Source: Aurantiochytrium sp. KH105 (taxonomy: Eukaryota > Sar > Bigyra > Thraustochytrida > Thraustochytriidae). Taken from it: a DNA stretch of 64,000 nt. The DNA is taken from the NCBI GenBank assembly GCA_003116975.1, contig BGKB01000172.1, positions 62,001-126,000 on the forward strand, read 5' to 3'. Below are positions 27,352 to 37,364 of the stretch, piece after piece. Positions within the stretch are counted from its first letter, which is position 1. Each line of letters begins with the position of its first letter. The notes below the pieces were generated by a model, which was given only the letters and a program-made list of their open reading frames with translations, was not told the origin of the DNA and made no database searches. The position numbers and the translations under genes were made by a program.

Positions 27352-30300
27352 TCAAATGGCAATATTTCCGGCCCAGACCTCGTGTGCAATATCACGAAAA
27401 TTGACGATGCACAGACGAATTGCCTCAAAGAATGGCACCTCGTCAAAAGCAATGCCCGTATCATGACAAATTTCCTTGACGGCTGGGGTGACGAGATCGA
27501 GTCGGACGCGTGGAAGCGATGGCCACAGATGATGGGCAATTTGGCGCTCTAGACCTCCGTGTAAGAATGCCCAGCGCTCCGAAGTCGCAATATCGCGTGT
27601 GGTTTTCAGCTGGTGTGCAAAGAATCCAAGGCGCTGCTCGTCCTCGGGTGAGACGGACTCGAGTCCGAGGTGCGAAATTAGTAGCTGCACATGAAGCACG
27701 CCAACGGTCCAGTGCGAGACGAGCACAAAGAAGATCTTGAGAGAGACATCAGATCCAAGCTGCGAAAGTAGGCTTGTGAAATAGATCCAAAAGAGGACCA
27801 TGCCTGCGAGATCGTAGTATACACGATGTCGGATCGCAAAGACGATGTTGATGGCATAAAAGTTGAAGCGTCCTACGAGCATCGCAAGAGGTAGAAGCGT
27901 CCAATGTTGTACAGACACCAAGACGCGTGTGATTAGAGGCATGAAAAATGCGCTGGCTCGCGTCTCCTGCCACTGGCGCGTGGAGAACTCTTTGAGCGAA
28001 ATGGCCCACATGGGCAAGTAATTGAACTGCGGATCTTCTCCTGTTCGACACGTTTGGGCATGGTGGCCACCGTGCTCTACATTCCACATGTGCGAGCTAA
28101 TGCCGAAAAGAACGCTGCCATGAAGCCACCCTAGTACATTGTTCGGAACCCAGAAGGAGCTTGGGCGCGCTTCCTTTGTGCGGTTTACGACTCCATTATG
28201 CATGGCATCGTGCGCAATAAAAGCAACTTGCTGCCAGAAAAAGCCGAGAGTGGCGGCTGCAAGACCAGCCTGCAGGTACTTTCGTGGCGTGGACAGTGTC
28301 GCGGTAGGATCGGCATGCGGGTCGTCACGAAGGTGATTGCCACTCATGTGATGTTGGAGAAGAAAAATTTGGCACACGGCAAGCATGGCGAGGCTTAAAA
28401 CAAAAATGTGCTGGCGGGCTACGGCTCGCGCAGCGTCGCGGTCCGACTCGGCGCCATGGAAATATCCCTTTGCCCACAGATAGGCGCGAAGAAGACGATA
28501 TTGTTCAGTTGCCCTCTTGTGCGACTCGACTGTGCGGTCGGTAGACACTTGTGAGATTGCCTCGACGCCAACGCTCTCGTCAAGGCGGCCCACGAGAAGT
28601 GGAAAGAGCCGCGCATACGTGGCCGGGTGGTGGAAAGCGGCGAATTGGTCCGAAACATCCGCGCCACGCTTCGCGTAGTCGCGAAGAAGATCCGCGCCGC
28701 CAGGGTGCAGAGCGGCAAATGTAGAAATGTCAAAGACAAAGCCCTCCAGTAAAATCCAGGCTGGCTTGGCCTCGGCCAGAGCTTGCGGCGTTACGAGAGG
28801 TTTGTTCTGCGCTAGACGCGCAAAGGTGGCCAATGGAGCGAGTGGGTTTTCTTGAGGCGAAATCCCGTGATCTTTTGACCAACGCAAAACGTCATCCATT
28901 TTTACGCGACCAAGCCTGTGCGCATGGCACGCGGAAGCGTCGCCGCGGCAAGCAGACGGTTCCTTACCCTCATTTTCATCACTGTCATCTTCTGCCGCTG
29001 CCGCCGTCGCGGTGACGAGCGAGCTGAGCGTAAAGCAAACGGTGTCCCACTTGGAGCGCAGAGCGGGACGTCTTCGACCAACTGCCGTTTGTGTCGTGTT
29101 ACTGGAATAGCAAAGAGCCTCTCTTTTGTCGCTGTTGGTTGCCGCATCATCTGGGATGGCGTGGATGGCAGCAGAGACGGAGGTCATGGCGGCCACACAG
29201 ACCAGAGCAACGCCAGTGAAACCTGCAACGACAATGGCGAGAACTGCGCTCCGAGAAAAGACGAGAACCGTGTACAGAAGGGTCGCGCAGGTCAATGCAA
29301 AGATGACAAGCGCAAATAGCGCAAAGCCTGCCCCGAACGTACGGGTCGCACGGCACGGGGCTCGCACATTGTTCTTTTCCGAGGTGTCAATTCTTTGGGC
29401 ACAAGGCGTGCCTAGGCCAACATATGACGAGGAGAGAACGACGAAGATGCCTGCAATGGTCCCTACGGCGACGGAAATGGGTACACTTTCGGTCGCGCAA
29501 TAGCAGGAAAAGATGCTGCTCAAGTAAAAGCTTGTTTCGAATCCGCTGCGAATGGTCACGTATTGCCAATTGTAAATGAGATTGACAACGCGATCATGAA
29601 GGATGTCTGCTGCCCAGCGCGTTGGCTTCCAGAGCATGAGGAGCTGCTCGGCGGTAATAAAGGCGACATTCGTCAGCGTTGCGAGAATGAGCGCGAGTCC
29701 GAGGTCTTGGCTCTCTTTGGCATGCCAGCAGGCGCCCGCAAGCGCGACAGCTGCGACCAACGACGCAAAGTGCGGCGTGAGCACTGCATCGGACACCTCT
29801 GCGCCCGGCGGAGGCGGTGAGACCTTGCGGCAATGCAGAGTGAGCGTCTCACCGAGCACGACACAAAAGGCGCCGGCAATTGCGCCCGCTGCTGCGGCCA
29901 CAAGAGGACTCTGCGAAATGGTGTACATGCGAAAGGTAACGTGCAGCCAGCTGCCGACCTCGACGAGAGAGCGCAGTGGTTCGCAGGTCCAGTTTTTGCG
30001 AGCGCGGAGTACGCGATCTTCCATGAGGTCAGCGATCCAGCGCACGCTTGCCACCTGGGAGCGGTACAAGAGGATGCTGCTAAGCACAAAGAGGAGCGAG
30101 GTGAGCGAGGTGACTGCAAAGGACAGCACGCCTCCTACGCCAGGTCTCACGCTGCCAGCAACGCCAAAGAGGGCCACCATCCATCCCCCGAAAAGGACTA
30201 AGAGCGAGAGCACGTATGCTCCGAGACCATTTTTCACCCCATCTCTGCTTGAAAAGCCATGGCTCTGCTGAGGATCTATTTTGCTGCGGATTCGCCACAT

Positions 30301-30393
30301 TCCACCCTCCTCGTCGCTTTTGCGATTCGCAGCAGTTTGGTCTCTTGTCAGGCGCCGGGCTGCTCCGAGGGGTGCTGCGGTCGGTCGTTTCAC
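27352..30393 (-). CDS. Front-end fatty acid desaturase (cytochrome b5 fusion) with extra N-terminal membrane module
   Basis: 1013 residues, about twice the family norm (450-520). Residues 545-604 are a cytochrome b5 domain with HPGG (563-566) and the second haem-ligand His (588 or 589). Residues 650-1013 are a membrane desaturase with HDAMH (728-732), HGGHH (774-778) and QIAHH (951-955). The QxxHH third box with an N-terminal b5 marks a front-end desaturase, which inserts a double bond between the carboxyl end and an existing one during PUFA synthesis in the ER; delta-4, -5, -6 or -8 cannot be told apart here. Residues about 55-410 are an added module with about eight hydrophobic segments containing two copies of one motif (117-180 and 258-321, see findings). 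A soluble linker (410-540) joins the halves. The frame is continuous with no sign of a splice. The start is the first ATG. Confidence 0.9.
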   Translation of the reverse strand: MKRPTAAPLGAARRLTRDQTAANRKSDEEGGMWRIRSKIDPQQSHGFSSRDGVKNGLGAYVLSLLVLFGGWMVALFGVAGSVRPGVGGVLSFAVTSLTSLLFVLSSILLYRSQVASVRWIADLMEDRVLRARKNWTCEPLRSLVEVGSWLHVTFRMYTISQSPLVAAAAGAIAGAFCVVLGETLTLHCRKVSPPPPGAEVSDAVLTPHFASLVAAVALAGACWHAKESQDLGLALILATLTNVAFITAEQLLMLWKPTRWAADILHDRVVNLIYNWQYVTIRSGFETSFYLSSIFSCYCATESVPISVAVGTIAGIFVVLSSSYVGLGTPCAQRIDTSEKNNVRAPCRATRTFGAGFALFALVIFALTCATLLYTVLVFSRSAVLAIVVAGFTGVALVCVAAMTSVSAAIHAIPDDAATNSDKREALCYSSNTTQTAVGRRRPALRSKWDTVCFTLSSLVTATAAAAEDDSDENEGKEPSACRGDASACHAHRLGRVKMDDVLRWSKDHGISPQENPLAPLATFARLAQNKPLVTPQALAEAKPAWILLEGFVFDISTFAALHPGGADLLRDYAKRGADVSDQFAAFHHPATYARLFPLLVGRLDESVGVEAISQVSTDRTVESHKRATEQYRLLRAYLWAKGYFHGAESDRDAARAVARQHIFVLSLAMLAVCQIFLLQHHMSGNHLRDDPHADPTATLSTPRKYLQAGLAAATLGFFWQQVAFIAHDAMHNGVVNRTKEARPSSFWVPNNVLGWLHGSVLFGISSHMWNVEHGGHHAQTCRTGEDPQFNYLPMWAISLKEFSTRQWQETRASAFFMPLITRVLVSVQHWTLLPLAMLVGRFNFYAINIVFAIRHRVYYDLAGMVLFWIYFTSLLSQLGSDVSLKIFFVLVSHWTVGVLHVQLLISHLGLESVSPEDEQRLGFFAHQLKTTRDIATSERWAFLHGGLERQIAHHLWPSLPRVRLDLVTPAVKEICHDTGIAFDEVPFFEAIRLCIVNFRDIAHEVWAGNIAI

Positions 30394-30692
30394 GTTCGAG
30401 ACGAGGACCCGACCCCCTTTTCGTTGCTTTTACGAATCGCAGTTTGGGCTTCTAAGCGGGCTTGCTACGCTTCTGGCCACTCTGCGGCGCGCTGCAGAGA
30501 CTAACCACTTTGCACGTCGTCGTGTGCGTGTGCAGCCCGCGACGCGCTGGCGATGGTGTCCTCTCGACCTTGTCCAAGCAAAGTGGAAGGGAGTTCGAGA
30601 ATTGGTTCTCGCAACCAGAGGGGTGCCCGTGGAGACACGGAACAGGTCATCCTCGCCGTCTTGGTTCGTGCCGTTATTGCTTGGCAAGGCGC

Positions 30693-30694
<2 letters not shown>

Positions 30695-30726
<32 letters not shown>

Positions 30727-30744
30727 CATGCCTGCCTGCCTGAC
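30695..30744. repeat. (TGCC)n microsatellite, ~50 bp
   Basis: Nearly perfect TGCC run with one CATG interruption, about 300 bp upstream of the desaturase start. Confidence 0.95.
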
Positions 30745-32318
30745 TGGTCACCTGTCACTTCACCGCTGCGCTCTGCGCTCCGACCCCGAGACTTGTGTGG
30801 CACTGTCGCTGCGTATCTCGCCGCGCCTTTGCGTCTCTCTCGCTCCGCACCCCGTTGGGCACGCAGACAGACAGACAGACAAGCAGCTGCAGGAGGCAAC
30901 GGGCGTCAACGTCAGCCAGGTTGCAGACTCGTCGTCGTTGCGTCGTCACTCGATCCTCAACGGCGACACTGGCAGCCAGACGCCAACGACGATGTCGCAA
31001 GTTGCGCACACCCCCTTGCATTACATTTCCAGCGTCTCGCTGGGCGTCACACTGCGTCCGTCGAGTTGTCGTAAACGCTTCGCGTCCCCTCGCCTCGCGC
31101 TGTATTCGCTCGGCACCGGTCGCTGGAAAGCCTGCTTGCGCACGCACGGAGGCACAGCCACACCACTCGCAGATCGCGTCCTCCGTCACTCTTGACATAA
31201 TTCTCCATCAAAAAGCAATGCAAGCATTCTGTCTCTGGTGGCCATGGTGGGTGGTACAACTAACCATCCGTCCAACGTACGTACCCATTTGCGTTGCGCA
31301 CCGGCGACTTCGCCCGCGCTGGACTCTGACTCTAGCATCGGGCGGCCAACCTGGCCGGGGCTGGAAACCCTGTTGGCGCCGGCCACGATGGCGACCATCA
31401 TGTCATCAGCTGCAGCATCCTGTAGACCGAGTTTCGCCTCGCTTCGAGGTGGCCAACCGAGCATCGCGCAAACATTGCAGGAAGACATCGAGCCGCAGTG
31501 AAACGAAGCCCCTTCTCCTCCTCCTCCTGCTGCTGCTCTCTCCTCTCCCGCGCGGCGGCCTCGGTCACGAACGCAGCCCGCGCTGCGCCGCAGCCTTTGG
31601 CCTCGCCGGGGCCGGGGGCGCGCGGGTCCTGCAAGTCCTGTCTCGTGCGCGAGCGCGAAGACACTCGTCTCTCGCGCGGGATCGGCACCTGCCATGGCTG
31701 CATGTCTTCAGTCGCATGTTCGACAGAAAGAGCTCTTGCCGCCGTGGGACTCTGGCGGGTGCCAGCCACACCAGCTGCGCCCGGCCGCCAAACTCGCGCC
31801 GCGCCGCGGCTTCCGCGCCGTGACGCCGCTCTGTCCACCCCGGGGGCGGGGCCTCTCCGCCGTCCCTCAGCCAGCTCGAGCCCCTCTTGCGCGCCGTCTT
31901 CGCGCTCAATCTTGCCGCTCTCGTCCGCCTCGAGTCCCGGCGTGCATGTCTACCTTGGTGTCTACGTTACCGCCCTCCCCCGCTCCGCACGACGGGGGCA
32001 CCCCGCGCGTCCTCGCCGCCGTTTCCGCAACGCCGTGTTTCCCGCACCCGCGCGAAACCGCCGCGCCGCCGCAGATTCTCCCCCGCCGCCCCCGGGTGTG
32101 CACGCCGGCCTCCCCCGCCCGCCGAGACTCCTCGCGCCGCCGCGGCGGCCGGGCGGCGCCGCGCAGAGCGGAGTCGCCGCGCGCCTCGCCCCGCGGCCCC
32201 GCGCCCGCCCCGCGCCCGCCCCGCGCGCCCGCGGCCCGCCTCTTCCCCGCCCCCTTCTTCGCACCCGCCTCCTGTGCACGCGCGAGGCTCGGCGAAGGCG
32301 GCATCGCCGACCAAGTCC

Positions 32319-32358
32319 GCATCTCATCTCATCTCATCTCTCTCATCTCATCCCATCT
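32319..32358. repeat. (ATCTC)n microsatellite
   Basis: Pentanucleotide run, slightly imperfect, about 500 bp upstream of the NIPA start. Confidence 0.9.
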
Positions 32359-32856
32359 CGCCCCACGCCGTCTCGTCTCGCCCGCGCGAGGCCCGCGCCG
32401 CGCCGCCGCTCGAGCCGCGCCGCGCCGAGGCCGCGCGGCCCCGCGACGCCGGGCGAGATCGCCTCGCGGGGATCAATCATCGTCATCATCATCGCGCGAC
32501 GGTACGAGGCGACCGCGGCGGCCACGCCGAGCTCGCGCGAGCTCGCGCGAGCTCGCGGCGCGCGAGGAGGAGAGGAGCGCAGAACAGAGCAGCTCGCGAG
32601 AGGACCTGGCCCGCGAGGAGGCGGGAAAGCTGCTTCGCGCGCGGAGCGAGGCCCCTTGGGCAGGCGTCTCGAGGTCGAGGACGCAAACAAAGGCTACAGA
32701 CCAGGCGCGCGCGCGCCAAGTTGTCGCGCGGCTACCTCGCCCGCCTGCCGGCTCGCTCGCGCGCTCCGACGGGCAGAGAATCCTGGACGCAGAGCTCGTG
32801 GAACGTAGAGGTCTTGGGGCGCAGAGTTTAGATTGGCTGCGACGAGCTCGGGCACG

Positions 32857-34635
32857 ATGAGCGCCGACATGCTCCTCCGGGTGCTCGCGCGGGCGCTGGC
32901 CGACGAGGGCGCCGAGGAGTACGCCCTCGACGAGTTCTGCCTGCCGCCGCCCGAGCAGTGCGGCGCCAGCGAGGACGAGGGAGGCGCGGACCTGTGGTAC
33001 GTGGGCGTCATCATCAGCATTCTCGCCTCGGTTCTTAGCAACTTTGGCGTCAACACACAAAAGTACTCCATGATTCAAGAGGTCGTTCATGGCCGGGCGA
33101 GACCGTACGTGCGGCAGCCGCTCTGGCTCCTCGGCCTCGTGGGCGTGGTGCTTGGTGCCGTCCTGGACTTTGCAGCTCTCGGCTTCGCCGCGCAAAGTCT
33201 CATCACGCCTGTGGGCGGCTTCACCATGGTGGCGAACCTCTTCTTCGCCAACTACTGGCTCGGCGAGACCATCACGAGGCTGGACCTCGTGTCCACCGTA
33301 GCCATCATCGGAGGCATCGTCCTCATTGCGGTCTTTGCCGACAAGAGCGACCAATGCTACACGCTCGAGGCACTCAAGTGCCTGTACAAGCGCCCCACCT
33401 TTATCCCGTACGCCATCTTGGTGGGCGGCTTCATTGTGCTCGTGTTCGTCGCTGTTGTGCTCATGCGACGCAAGCGGAACGCGCTCCGCGCGATGGAAAA
33501 GACCGAGTCGCGATTCTACAAGCGCATCGCGGCCGTGCTGCCGCTCTTGTGCGCCCTGTTGTCGGGCTTGATCGGCGCGCAGTCGGTGCTTTTCGCCAAG
33601 AGCACGATTGAGATTCTCAAGTCGACGGCGCGCGGCAACAACGAGTTCACCTCCGCGGCCACCTATCTCATCATTCTGTCCATGTTTGTGGCCATCTTTG
33701 GGCAAATTCACTGGCTCGCCGCGGCGCTCAACGATTTTGACGCCGTCGTCATCGTGCCAGTGTTCCAAAGCGTCTTTGTCAGCTTCACTATCATTGCGGG
33801 CGCCTCGTACTTTGGCGAGTTCCGCGACTTTAACCTTTTGCAAAAGGTGTTTTTCCCCATTGGTCTCGGCGTTCTTCTCGTGGGCGTTCTCGGTCTTGCC
33901 AAGCACAAGAGCCGGACGCCCGAAGAGCTGCTCATGCTTGAGGCGGAGAGCCAGGGCCTGAGCGACGGGACGACGAGTCCTGCCGACGACGTCGAGGGCG
34001 GCGCTGCCCATGGAGCCTCGTCGCACAACCTGCCGCACACGAGCAGCTTTGCCACGGTGGGTTCGCAGACCATTCAGGACGAGACGCGCCGCGAGTCCTT
34101 TCGCAGGTACCAAGAGTTCAACAACCTGTCGCCTTATGGTGCCGTTACGGGTCGCTGGATTCCTCTCGAGTTTCTGCTCAGCGAGGTGGAAAGCAACCTC
34201 GAGCGTGTTGGCAACTTTTTGCATCGCCCCAGCGCAATGGACTCTTTCAGTGGCGGCGAGGTCGGGCACGTGTCGGGTGATGCACAACGTCGTACTTCGT
34301 TGCCGCATGGGCCGACCACATTACCGGCAAGTGCGCGCCGTGGATTCTTTGCCAATTGGTCGCGAGCCTTTGGTCGCTCCGAGGACGATGCCGAAGACGA
34401 CGACAATTCCGACGCGGGCTCTGGCGGACCGCGTCGAACGGACAAGAGCTCAAGCTTCGCGGCCGTCGAGGGTATGCTCAACTTTGGATCTAGTCGCAAT
34501 GTTGGGGCACATCCAGACCTTTCTGCCTTTGGCGACTCCTCTTCTGATGAGGAAAGTGAGGACGGCGACTTTGATGACCAAGACGGTGACAAGCAGAGCA
34601 AGGACAAGAGCCGGGACAACCGCCGTGGCAGGTAG
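32857..34635 (+). CDS. NIPA-family magnesium transporter
   Basis: 592 residues from the ATG at 32857 (the frame also opens at a TTG 24 bp upstream, not a likely start). The core from about 45 to 360 has about nine membrane helices and matches the NIPA/DMT fold: WYVGVIISILASVLSNFGVNTQKYS opens the first pair, LGAVLDFAALGFAAQSLITPVGGFTMVANLFFANYWLGE is the family's hallmark helix 3-4 region, and IVPVFQSVFVSFTIIAGASYFGEF closes the domain. NIPA proteins carry Mg2+ across plasma or endosomal membranes. The last 230 residues are a hydrophilic tail rich in Ser, Asp and Glu with DDDAEDDDNSD- and DSSSDEESEDGDFDDQDGD-type stretches, longer than in animal NIPAs, and likely regulatory or phosphorylated. 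Ion specificity is from family knowledge. Confidence 0.92.
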   Translation: MSADMLLRVLARALADEGAEEYALDEFCLPPPEQCGASEDEGGADLWYVGVIISILASVLSNFGVNTQKYSMIQEVVHGRARPYVRQPLWLLGLVGVVLGAVLDFAALGFAAQSLITPVGGFTMVANLFFANYWLGETITRLDLVSTVAIIGGIVLIAVFADKSDQCYTLEALKCLYKRPTFIPYAILVGGFIVLVFVAVVLMRRKRNALRAMEKTESRFYKRIAAVLPLLCALLSGLIGAQSVLFAKSTIEILKSTARGNNEFTSAATYLIILSMFVAIFGQIHWLAAALNDFDAVVIVPVFQSVFVSFTIIAGASYFGEFRDFNLLQKVFFPIGLGVLLVGVLGLAKHKSRTPEELLMLEAESQGLSDGTTSPADDVEGGAAHGASSHNLPHTSSFATVGSQTIQDETRRESFRRYQEFNNLSPYGAVTGRWIPLEFLLSEVESNLERVGNFLHRPSAMDSFSGGEVGHVSGDAQRRTSLPHGPTTLPASARRGFFANWSRAFGRSEDDAEDDDNSDAGSGGPRRTDKSSSFAAVEGMLNFGSSRNVGAHPDLSAFGDSSSDEESEDGDFDDQDGDKQSKDKSRDNRRGR

Positions 34636-35243
34636 ATACGTCCGCTTTGCTGATTAACTTGTGTGTGTGCTCTGATCGTATTCGATCTGCTGCAGGCCTG
34701 CTTGGAGCTGCGCTGCGCTGCTCTGCTTTGCTCTGCTCTGCTCTGCTTGCTGAATTTGGAGATCCATTCTTCGAAGCACTGTTGTATTCAGATGTCCATG
34801 ATCGTTTTGTGTTTTCTGTGAGGTTCCTACTTTGTTTCTAATTTTTTCCACTTTGAAGATAGCGTGTTGTGAACCATTTCCTTGTGCAGAAGAGCAGCAG
34901 CATGTTGATGCAGTGAGGCTCTGTTCTATGACTGAATTAGATCATTTTTGGTTCTTCTCCTTTCTCCTTCTTTGGTGTGTTGGACAAACTGATGCGCCGA
35001 AACCTCTCTCCTCTTTCTCTCCTTGATGATCAATTTTTTTTAAACGACAATAATCCACGGTAAAGACGCGGCAAAAAGGTAACACAACTTTTGTTCATCG
35101 CATCATTACCAAGCTAGCTAGCTGTCAAAGTAAGCGGTCTTCTCTTCTCTTCTCTTCACTTCTCTATAGCACAATTGCAATTCTTTTTTCCTTTGTTTCT
35201 CTCCGAGATGTCAAAGAGAGAAGATAATCAAAAGAAAAGCGCA
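34636..35243. other. Convergent 3' intergenic region
   Basis: 608 bp, AT-rich, with a CTCTG run (34710-34748) and a TCTTC run (35138-35163). It holds both 3' UTRs. Confidence 0.6.
34710..34748. repeat. (CTCTG)n microsatellite
   Basis: GCTCTGCTTTGCTCTGCTC-type pentanucleotide run in the NIPA 3' flank. Confidence 0.85.
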
Positions 35244-36092
35244 TCAAAGGTTGGCGTCAAGGAGCTTGAAAAGCTCAGCGCCGATCTGACATGCCGTTGC
35301 CAAGTGCGCCCCGACCTCGACAAGAGGAATACAACCTGCACGGTCAATGTGCGATCCACAAAGGGATCCGCGTCGGTTCACCAAAACACTCATGGCCAGC
35401 GAGGAGCACAAGTCCTCATCCTCGGAGACGTCCACGAGCATGGTCTCTGCAATGCGAAAGAGTGAGACGCGAATCGGCACACTGTCGAGAAGTTGACGCG
35501 GCAAGGGCTTCGCGCCTTGGGGATCCGAGTCGACCTGAAAATCCTTGGTGCCGCCCTCACTGTCCATGATCTCAATTGAGGGCATGCGAGCATCACAAAG
35601 AGCAGCATAGGCTGCCAACGAAATAAGGTCAGGCAGGTTTCCGTCCGTGCCGAGGACAACCACGTCTAGGTTGACCATCCATGAAAATTTGCCTGGGATC
35701 ACCTCGAGAAGATGGCCTTGCCCGGAGACCATTTCCTGAAGCTGCTCCTCCAGCATCTCGCCAAGGTAGCGGGCGTAGTCGCGCAACTTTCTCAAAGATG
35801 CGTCTTCTTCGCGAGCTTCGATGGCCGTGCAGTCCACGGAGACGTCAAAGTGAACATCCTCGTTTCCGGCGTTGCGCGAGTCTTCGAGATCAACAACCTC
35901 GAGCTTCACGCATGCAAGCACCTGCGCGCTCGTAAACGCTCTCTCCAGCAACGCGGATCCGTTGGCGAAGTCCACCACGCCCTTGCGCAGCACCAAGTGT
36001 CGCAGGTCCAGCGCGCCTCGGCCATCTGCGCGCGCGCTCTGTCTCGCGCCCGCCTCCAGAAAGATGCGCTCGCCCTCGCCGATCTGCGGCAT
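35244..36092 (-). CDS. RRP42: Exosome complex component RRP42 (EXOSC7-like)
   Basis: 282 residues with the RNase PH fold of the exosome ring. Diagnostic parts: an opening EGERIFLEAGARQSARADGRG (RxDGR motif), FDVSVDCTAIEAREED, then LYVDVxxL-type WMVNLDVVVLGTDGNLPDLISLAAYAAL and VDSEGGTKDFQVDSDPQG, all in the order seen in RRP42. The exosome core degrades and trims RNA 3' to 5' in nucleus and cytosol; RRP42 is one of six catalytically dead RNase PH subunits in the ring. Length fits the family (about 290). One exon. The ATG at 36092 is the first of the frame and sits right before the conserved start. Convergent with NIPA and divergent with the mitochondrial carrier. Confidence 0.92.
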   Translation of the reverse strand: MPQIGEGERIFLEAGARQSARADGRGALDLRHLVLRKGVVDFANGSALLERAFTSAQVLACVKLEVVDLEDSRNAGNEDVHFDVSVDCTAIEAREEDASLRKLRDYARYLGEMLEEQLQEMVSGQGHLLEVIPGKFSWMVNLDVVVLGTDGNLPDLISLAAYAALCDARMPSIEIMDSEGGTKDFQVDSDPQGAKPLPRQLLDSVPIRVSLFRIAETMLVDVSEDEDLCSSLAMSVLVNRRGSLCGSHIDRAGCIPLVEVGAHLATACQIGAELFKLLDANL

Positions 36093-36997
36093 CTTGCGCG
36101 CGCCTTTCCTCTGCTACTCCGCGCTCTGCCTGCCCGCCTTCGTGCCGCTCTGCCCTGCTCTGCTCTGCGTTTTGCTCGCCGTCCTCGCGCGCCTTCTGCG
36201 CGGCCTCCTCCACTGCTTTCCCGCGCGTAGGACACTCCTAGGCCGTACGTACAGGTGACGGAAACCTGGGCCAAGGCCCAAGCGTCATGAGGGACTGGCG
36301 CAGAGATAGATAGATACATGTTCGTCATCATCGTCACGCCGCTCCATCGCAATCGCCGCAGCCGGCGGCACGGACGAAGAAGCATCGTAACAGCATCCAT
36401 ACATGGTGTCTTGCATCAATCATCATCATCATCGTCGTTATGCTCATGACTCAAGTATAGGCTCCAACAAGTAGGAAGGGGCCTATAGGCGCTTGCACCA
36501 CTGCAGCAGCGCCCGTGCTCGTGCCGACTCTCGCTCCCCGAGGCAATCTCTCGCTCTCGCCTCCTCACCGCGCCCACCTTGCCCTCTTGGAGGCATGGCA
36601 TCGCCGCGGGCATTCCGTGTTTCCCGCCTCGCATTACACTCCTCGCCCTGGCGCTTTGCCCGTGCACACCGCGCCTAGGCCCTTCCTGCTCGTCTCGACA
36701 CGCATTTCATCCCTCCTCCGCGCGGCTCGGCTGCCTGCGACGCGATCTCTCCTTCCGCTGCGCGACTTCGCGCGGCGCTCTCGCCGCTCGTCCCCGCCAC
36801 GCCTGCCTTCGTCCCGCGCACGTGCACTGTCGCCGGCCCGCCGAGCAGGTCCTCCTGCGCCTCCACCTCCATAACCATCTCCAACATCTCCCTTTTTCCC
36901 TGTAATACAGCCCTTCGCCATCCGCCTTGAGTCCGATCGGCGCGTGCTCTCGCCTCGCTTCGCTTCGCCCCGAAGCCGAAGACCACCGCCCGAACAG

Positions 36998-37044
36998 CCT
37001 CGCCTCGCCTCGCGTCGCGTCGCGTCGCATCGCATCGCATCGCG
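36998..37044. repeat. (CGCCT/CGCGT/CGCAT)n pentanucleotide run
   Basis: About nine pentamers grading from CGCCT through CGCGT to CGCAT, which shows stepwise spread of point changes in a microsatellite. Confidence 0.85.
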
Positions 37045-37099
37045 CAGGAGCGGCAAGGTCGGCAGGAGCCGCGGCAGGTGCAGCAGGAAGCGCGGGACT

Positions 37100-37132
37100 G
37101 CCTGACTGACTGACAGACAGACAGACAGACAG
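37100..37132. repeat. (GACA)n microsatellite
   Basis: GACTGACTGACAGACAGACA-type run upstream of the carrier gene. Confidence 0.85.
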
Positions 37133-37264
37133 GCAGAAAGACAGGAGCAGACAGAGACACTAGCAGAGAGAGATACCAGACGCAGGCCTGCATGGAAAGA
37201 AGCAGCAGCTGCAGATTGCAACCAAACTCGCAACTGCGGCACGCACGCACGCACGCAGACACGC

Positions 37265-37295
37265 ACGCGGGCAGGCAGGCAGGCAGGCAGGCGGG
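37265..37295. repeat. (GGCA)n microsatellite
   Basis: Same tetramer family (TGCC on the other strand) as the runs at 12655, 30695 and 50708; ends about 70 bp before the carrier ATG, so probably within the 5' UTR. Confidence 0.9.
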
Positions 37296-37364
37296 CGGCA
37301 AGCGGGCAGGTCGCGAGCGGCGCGGGCAGAGAGGCGAGCGCTCGGATCCGGAGGTGGAGGGAAG

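Larger units (their letters stand above)
30394..32856. promoter_or_regulatory. 2.5-kb divergent intergenic region, desaturase/NIPA
   Basis: Outward-reading genes flank a long GC-rich stretch with TGCC (30695-30744), ACAG (30865-30884) and ATCTC (32319-32358) runs. Long frames exist on both strands, but they overlap one another and are Arg/Ala/Pro-rich, so I call no gene. From 31800 to 32850 the sequence is extremely GC-rich. Both promoters and the long 5' leaders presumably lie here. Confidence 0.5.
36093..37364. promoter_or_regulatory. Divergent RRP42/carrier intergenic region
   Basis: 1.27 kb between outward-reading genes, crowded with short tandem repeats towards the carrier: GCGTC/GCATC (36998-37044), GACA (37100-37132), ACGC (about 37240-37260) and GGCA (37265-37295). 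No coding sequence I can support. Confidence 0.5.

Noticed and set aside
30281-32860. Several 300- to 440-codon frames in the desaturase/NIPA gap
   Set aside because: They overlap on both strands and are Arg/Pro/Ala-rich with microsatellite-coded stretches; no motif and no plausible start context.
32473-34308. 611-codon minus-strand frame antisense to NIPA
   Set aside because: NIPA on the plus strand has clear family helices. The antisense protein is His/Arg/Glu-rich without motifs, as expected from the mirror of a biased coding sequence.
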